In this document: piece after piece, positions 61,440 through 64,000 of the stretch
Layout: the number at the start of each line of letters is the position of its first letter
How positions within the stretch are numbered: the first letter of the stretch is position 1
From: Epiperipatus broadwayi
Lineage: Eukaryota > Onychophora > Udeonychophora > Euonychophora > Peripatidae
DNA: 64,000 bases
NCBI GenBank assembly: GCA_028023455.1
Contig: JAQFVV010000012.1
Span: 15,518,364 to 15,582,363 of the forward strand
Direction: 5' to 3'
Notes under the pieces: model-generated
What the model was told of the DNA's origin: nothing
Databases searched by the model: none
The model's input: the letters and a program-made list of their open reading frames with translations, nothing else
Made by a program: the position numbers and the translations under genes

Positions 61440-62170
61440 AAAAAGAAGAAAAATGGATGGGATATAAGAAATAAGAAAAAGATGCTTGATTTAGATATAA
61501 ATGTAGATGTGGAGAGGGAATGGATCTGTAAGATTAATGGTAAGAAAGTTTTTTATAAACGTAATGGAGAAGAAAGAATTTATAAAAGAGTAGTTAGGAA
61601 AGAAGAAATTGTTAAAATTGTGTTTGTGAATATGCAAGGTGGTAGGAGACCATAAAAGTGGCTGGAAATGAAGAAAGCAATTGAAAATGAAGACCTTGAG
61701 GTATTAGCAGTAATGGACACACATCTAAGAGAAGAAGAGTAACCTATTTTGGAAGATGTGGTATGGCAGAGTATAAATAGAAAAGAAAAAGAAAAAAGGG
61801 GTGGTGGTCTAGGTGCTATATCGAAAAAATATTTAAATATTGTTAAATGTCAAGAGCATTTGTAGTTTGAAATAAGGTTGGGTAGACAAGAATGGATGGT
61901 GGCTGTAGTGTATATAGCCACTGGAGATAGTCAAACTGTAATGGTGTGGAACAGAGGTATATATGAATGCCTAGTTAAGGATATGCAGAGTTTTAAAGAA
62001 AAGGGGAAGAGAATAATGGTTATAGGGAATATGAATGGACATATTGAAGAAATTGATGATGTAGATAATAAGAATTGTCAGTTTTTGAAGGAATTTTGTC
62101 AAAGAGTAAATTTGAGCATTGGGAATTTATCAAATATTTATGAGGGACAATACACATAGTCTAGGAATAA
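61440..62170 (+). pseudogene. LINE copy B endonuclease domain
   Basis: Frames read KIVFVNMQGGRRP, KWLEMKKAIENEDLEVLAV, THLREEE, GGGLGAISKKY, EWMVAVVYIATGDSQ, KRIMVIGNMNGHIEEID, LKEFCQRVNLSIGN and NIFHTIDG, the course of a LINE apurinic-type endonuclease (N..G in the first strand, GDFN-like reads GNMNG). Four stops fall in one frame (about 61652, 61741, 61863, 62157), all TAA or TAG. The ATG at 61386 lies in the host transposon and is not the native start. Confidence 0.75.
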
Positions 62171-62187
62171 TATATTTCACACAATAG

Positions 62188-64000
62188 ATGGTAGAGAAAG
62201 AGGGAATGAATAAAATACGGGAAATTAAGGTGTTTGATAATGAAGAAAGAGTATGTAATAGTGATCATAACTTTATTGTAATAGAAATGCTTAGTAATGT
62301 GATGGAGGATAGAAATAAAGGTAGAAACAATAGTGAAAGATGTGGATGGAGAGTGAATGATAAGAATAAGTTGGAAGAGTATAAAATACAAGTTGAAGAA
62401 GCCATGGAACAGTTGGTTGGGGATGAATATAAGGACTGGTGTGATGAAATAGAAAAAGTGGCAAATAGGGTTTTACTTCAGAATAGGCAGAAGAATAAAA
62501 GTAATAAAAAAATGAGAGTTAGTAAAAGTGTAAAAGAGAGGAAAGAAGCATGCAGAAAATGTAAGTGTGCTATTAAGAACAAAGAAAGTGAAAACGATAT
62601 TAATGCTAAATGGGGAAAGTACTTAGAAAAGAAGAAGTTGGCTAAAATGGATAATTATAAAGAGAGGATGAAGTTGAATAGTAAATTGTTGGAGGATATT
62701 AATAAAAGTGGAAGAGATGGGAGTAAAAAATTTTGGAATTACATTAAAAGGAGAAATGTAGGGGGGGAAAGAGATAGTATTAATAGATGATGAGGGAACA
62801 GAGTGTAGCTCTAGTGAAGAGTTAGAGAGAATCTTAAATAGATATGTAATGGATATAGAAAAGATGTTAGATGTGAAGGACTTAGTGATAGAAAACATGA
62901 AAGCATTTACTAAAGGGAATATTAGGTTCACAAAAAATGAACTGAATGAGGCAGGGAAGAGATTGAAAAGTGGAAAGGCAAGAGGATTAGATGGATGGAC
63001 AGCAGAGATGGTAATGAAGTTAGGATATAGAGCAAAAGCTAAGTTATTATCATGTTTTAATAAGATGGCACAGAAGAGAGTTTTTTCGGGTAATTGGAGT
63101 AATACAAGAATAAGATTATTATTTAAAGGAAAGGGTAAGGATTATAGAAAGTTAAATAATTATAGACCGATAGCGGTAACATCAGTTTTATATAAAGTTT
63201 TTTTTATATATATGGTGGCTGGAAGAGTTCTAAAATGGATGGAAGAGAATAATGTAGTGGGGGAAATGCGAGGAGGTTTTAGGTCAGATAGGCGTATAAA
63301 AAATAGTTTATTTGTAGTTACACAACTTATGGGATATGAGTAGGAATTCAGGTAGATCGTTATATACGAGTTTTATAGATATAGAGAAGGCATATGATAG
63401 AGTAAATAGAAATAGATTATGGGTAAGGTTAGCAAATTTGGGAATGGATGAAGCTTTAGTAAATATTATTAAGAAATTATATGAAAATAATTATTATACT
63501 TACCAATTAGGAGATATAGAATCAATTAAAGTTAAAAATGGGGTGGGATTACGGCAAGGATGCCCTATGTCACCTATTTTATTTTTGTTGTATTTGAGTG
63601 TAATGGAGAAAGCAATAGAAAGACTAGGAAGAGTGATAGACATACCATTAATGGGTGGCAAGGGAGTATATATTTTGCTGGGTCTTTTTTTTGCAGATGA
63701 TATTTTTTTGTGTGCAGAAAGAAGAGAAGATATGGAAGTTATGCTGAGGACATGTGCAAGAGTGGGTAAAGAGATGGTGATTAAATTTAGTGAAGAAAAA
63801 TCAAATATAATGATGATTAATAATGAGGAAAGAGAAGATGTAGAATTTTTATTGGAGGATATAAAGTTAAGGGTGGTAGATAGATATAGTTATTTGGGAA
63901 TCATCTTAAGTAATCAGGAAAATTGCTTGGTTGAATGGGAGAAAAAATTTGTAAATGAAGCAAAGAAAAGAAAAGGATTAGTAAAGAAATTAACAGAGTT
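62188..64000 (+). pseudogene. LINE copy B reverse transcriptase (incomplete)
   Basis: The linker frame 62188-62790 is highly charged. A shift at a G7 run (62761-62767) leads to the RT: KSGKARGLDGWTAEMV, RIRLLFKGKGKDYRKLNNYRPIAVTS, GEMRGGFRSDRR. One extra G at about 63331 (TTATGGGATATG versus TTATGGATATG in copy A) shifts the frame. Then FIDIEKAYDRVNR (motif A), GLRQGCPMSPILF-like and FFADDIFLCAE (motif C, both Asp) follow to the window end. Apart from these two shifts the polymerase looks nearly complete. Confidence 0.88.

Larger units (their letters stand above)
61411..64000 (+). mobile_element. LINE copy B, inserted in Tigger-like copy 3, cut by window end
   Basis: Same family as copy A (near-identical from 63247 on) but with the upstream part: a basic N-terminal stretch, endonuclease domain, linker and RT. 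The 5' junction is at the CATCACATCAT of the host transposon, where copies 1 and 2 carry the LINE's 3' end. The coding strand is C-poor. The 3' end lies outside the window. Confidence 0.9.

Noticed and set aside
61386-61440. Start codon MAASCTSHHF as the LINE start
   Set aside because: These residues come from the Tigger-like element; the native LINE start is not known.

Overview
The window is animal nuclear DNA, very AT-rich, with long introns, dense transposon wreckage and little coding sequence. The one host gene I recognise is the 5' part of an RPAP3-type (RNA polymerase II-associated protein 3) gene on the plus strand, with exons at about 51.7, 57.6 and possibly 58.3 kb and at least 5.7 kb of first intron. 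A second gene start, seen as a short first exon behind a CpG-containing upstream region, may lie on the minus strand at about 0.94-1.48 kb. The repeat repertoire (Ty3/gypsy, RTE-like and another LINE, Penelope-like elements with GIY-YIG nucleases, ISXO2/Merlin-like, Tigger-like and hAT-like DNA transposons, a tRNA-derived SINE, a huge TTA microsatellite) suits an AT-rich invertebrate such as an arachnid, mollusc or cnidarian. The sequence alone does not settle which.

Layout. 0-1.5 kb: candidate gene start. 1.5-2.6 kb: minus-strand Penelope-like (PLE) 3' end with a GIY-YIG domain. 2.8-3.4 kb: T-rich tandem duplications. 6.5-7.45 kb: Tigger-like DNA transposon copy 1. 9.7-12.24 kb: minus-strand RTE-like LINE. 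12.25-12.87 kb: end of a gypsy polyprotein and its presumed LTR. 17.13-18.91 kb: 5'-truncated LINE (copy A). 20.0 kb: SINE. 20.2-21.9 kb: head-to-head PLE pair with a 315-bp hAT-like MITE. 22.9-32.76 kb: decayed gypsy element A, split by about 2.6 kb of other sequence. 33.47-37.62 kb: PLE 3' end carrying a 3,034-bp internally deleted gypsy element B with 5-bp target duplication, followed by an inverted PLE 3' end. 43.54-44.06 kb: TTA array. 45.2 kb: unexplained GC-richer island behind a TATA-like box. 45.96-48.76 kb: nested giant inverted repeat. 50.34-51.34 kb: Tigger-like copy 2, just upstream of RPAP3. 51.88-52.64 kb: Merlin-like element 20 bp inside RPAP3 intron 1. 60.86-64 kb: Tigger-like copy 3 interrupted by LINE copy B, which runs off the window.

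The elements are related to one another. The Tigger-like copies 1 and 2 carry the last part of the same LINE family that sits, still long, at the same internal position of copy 3. That suggests a DNA transposon which acquired a LINE and whose LINE cargo was later deleted. The PLE copies share a hammerhead-like motif in the 3' region. No bacterial-type system, CRISPR array, rRNA or intact tRNA gene was seen.
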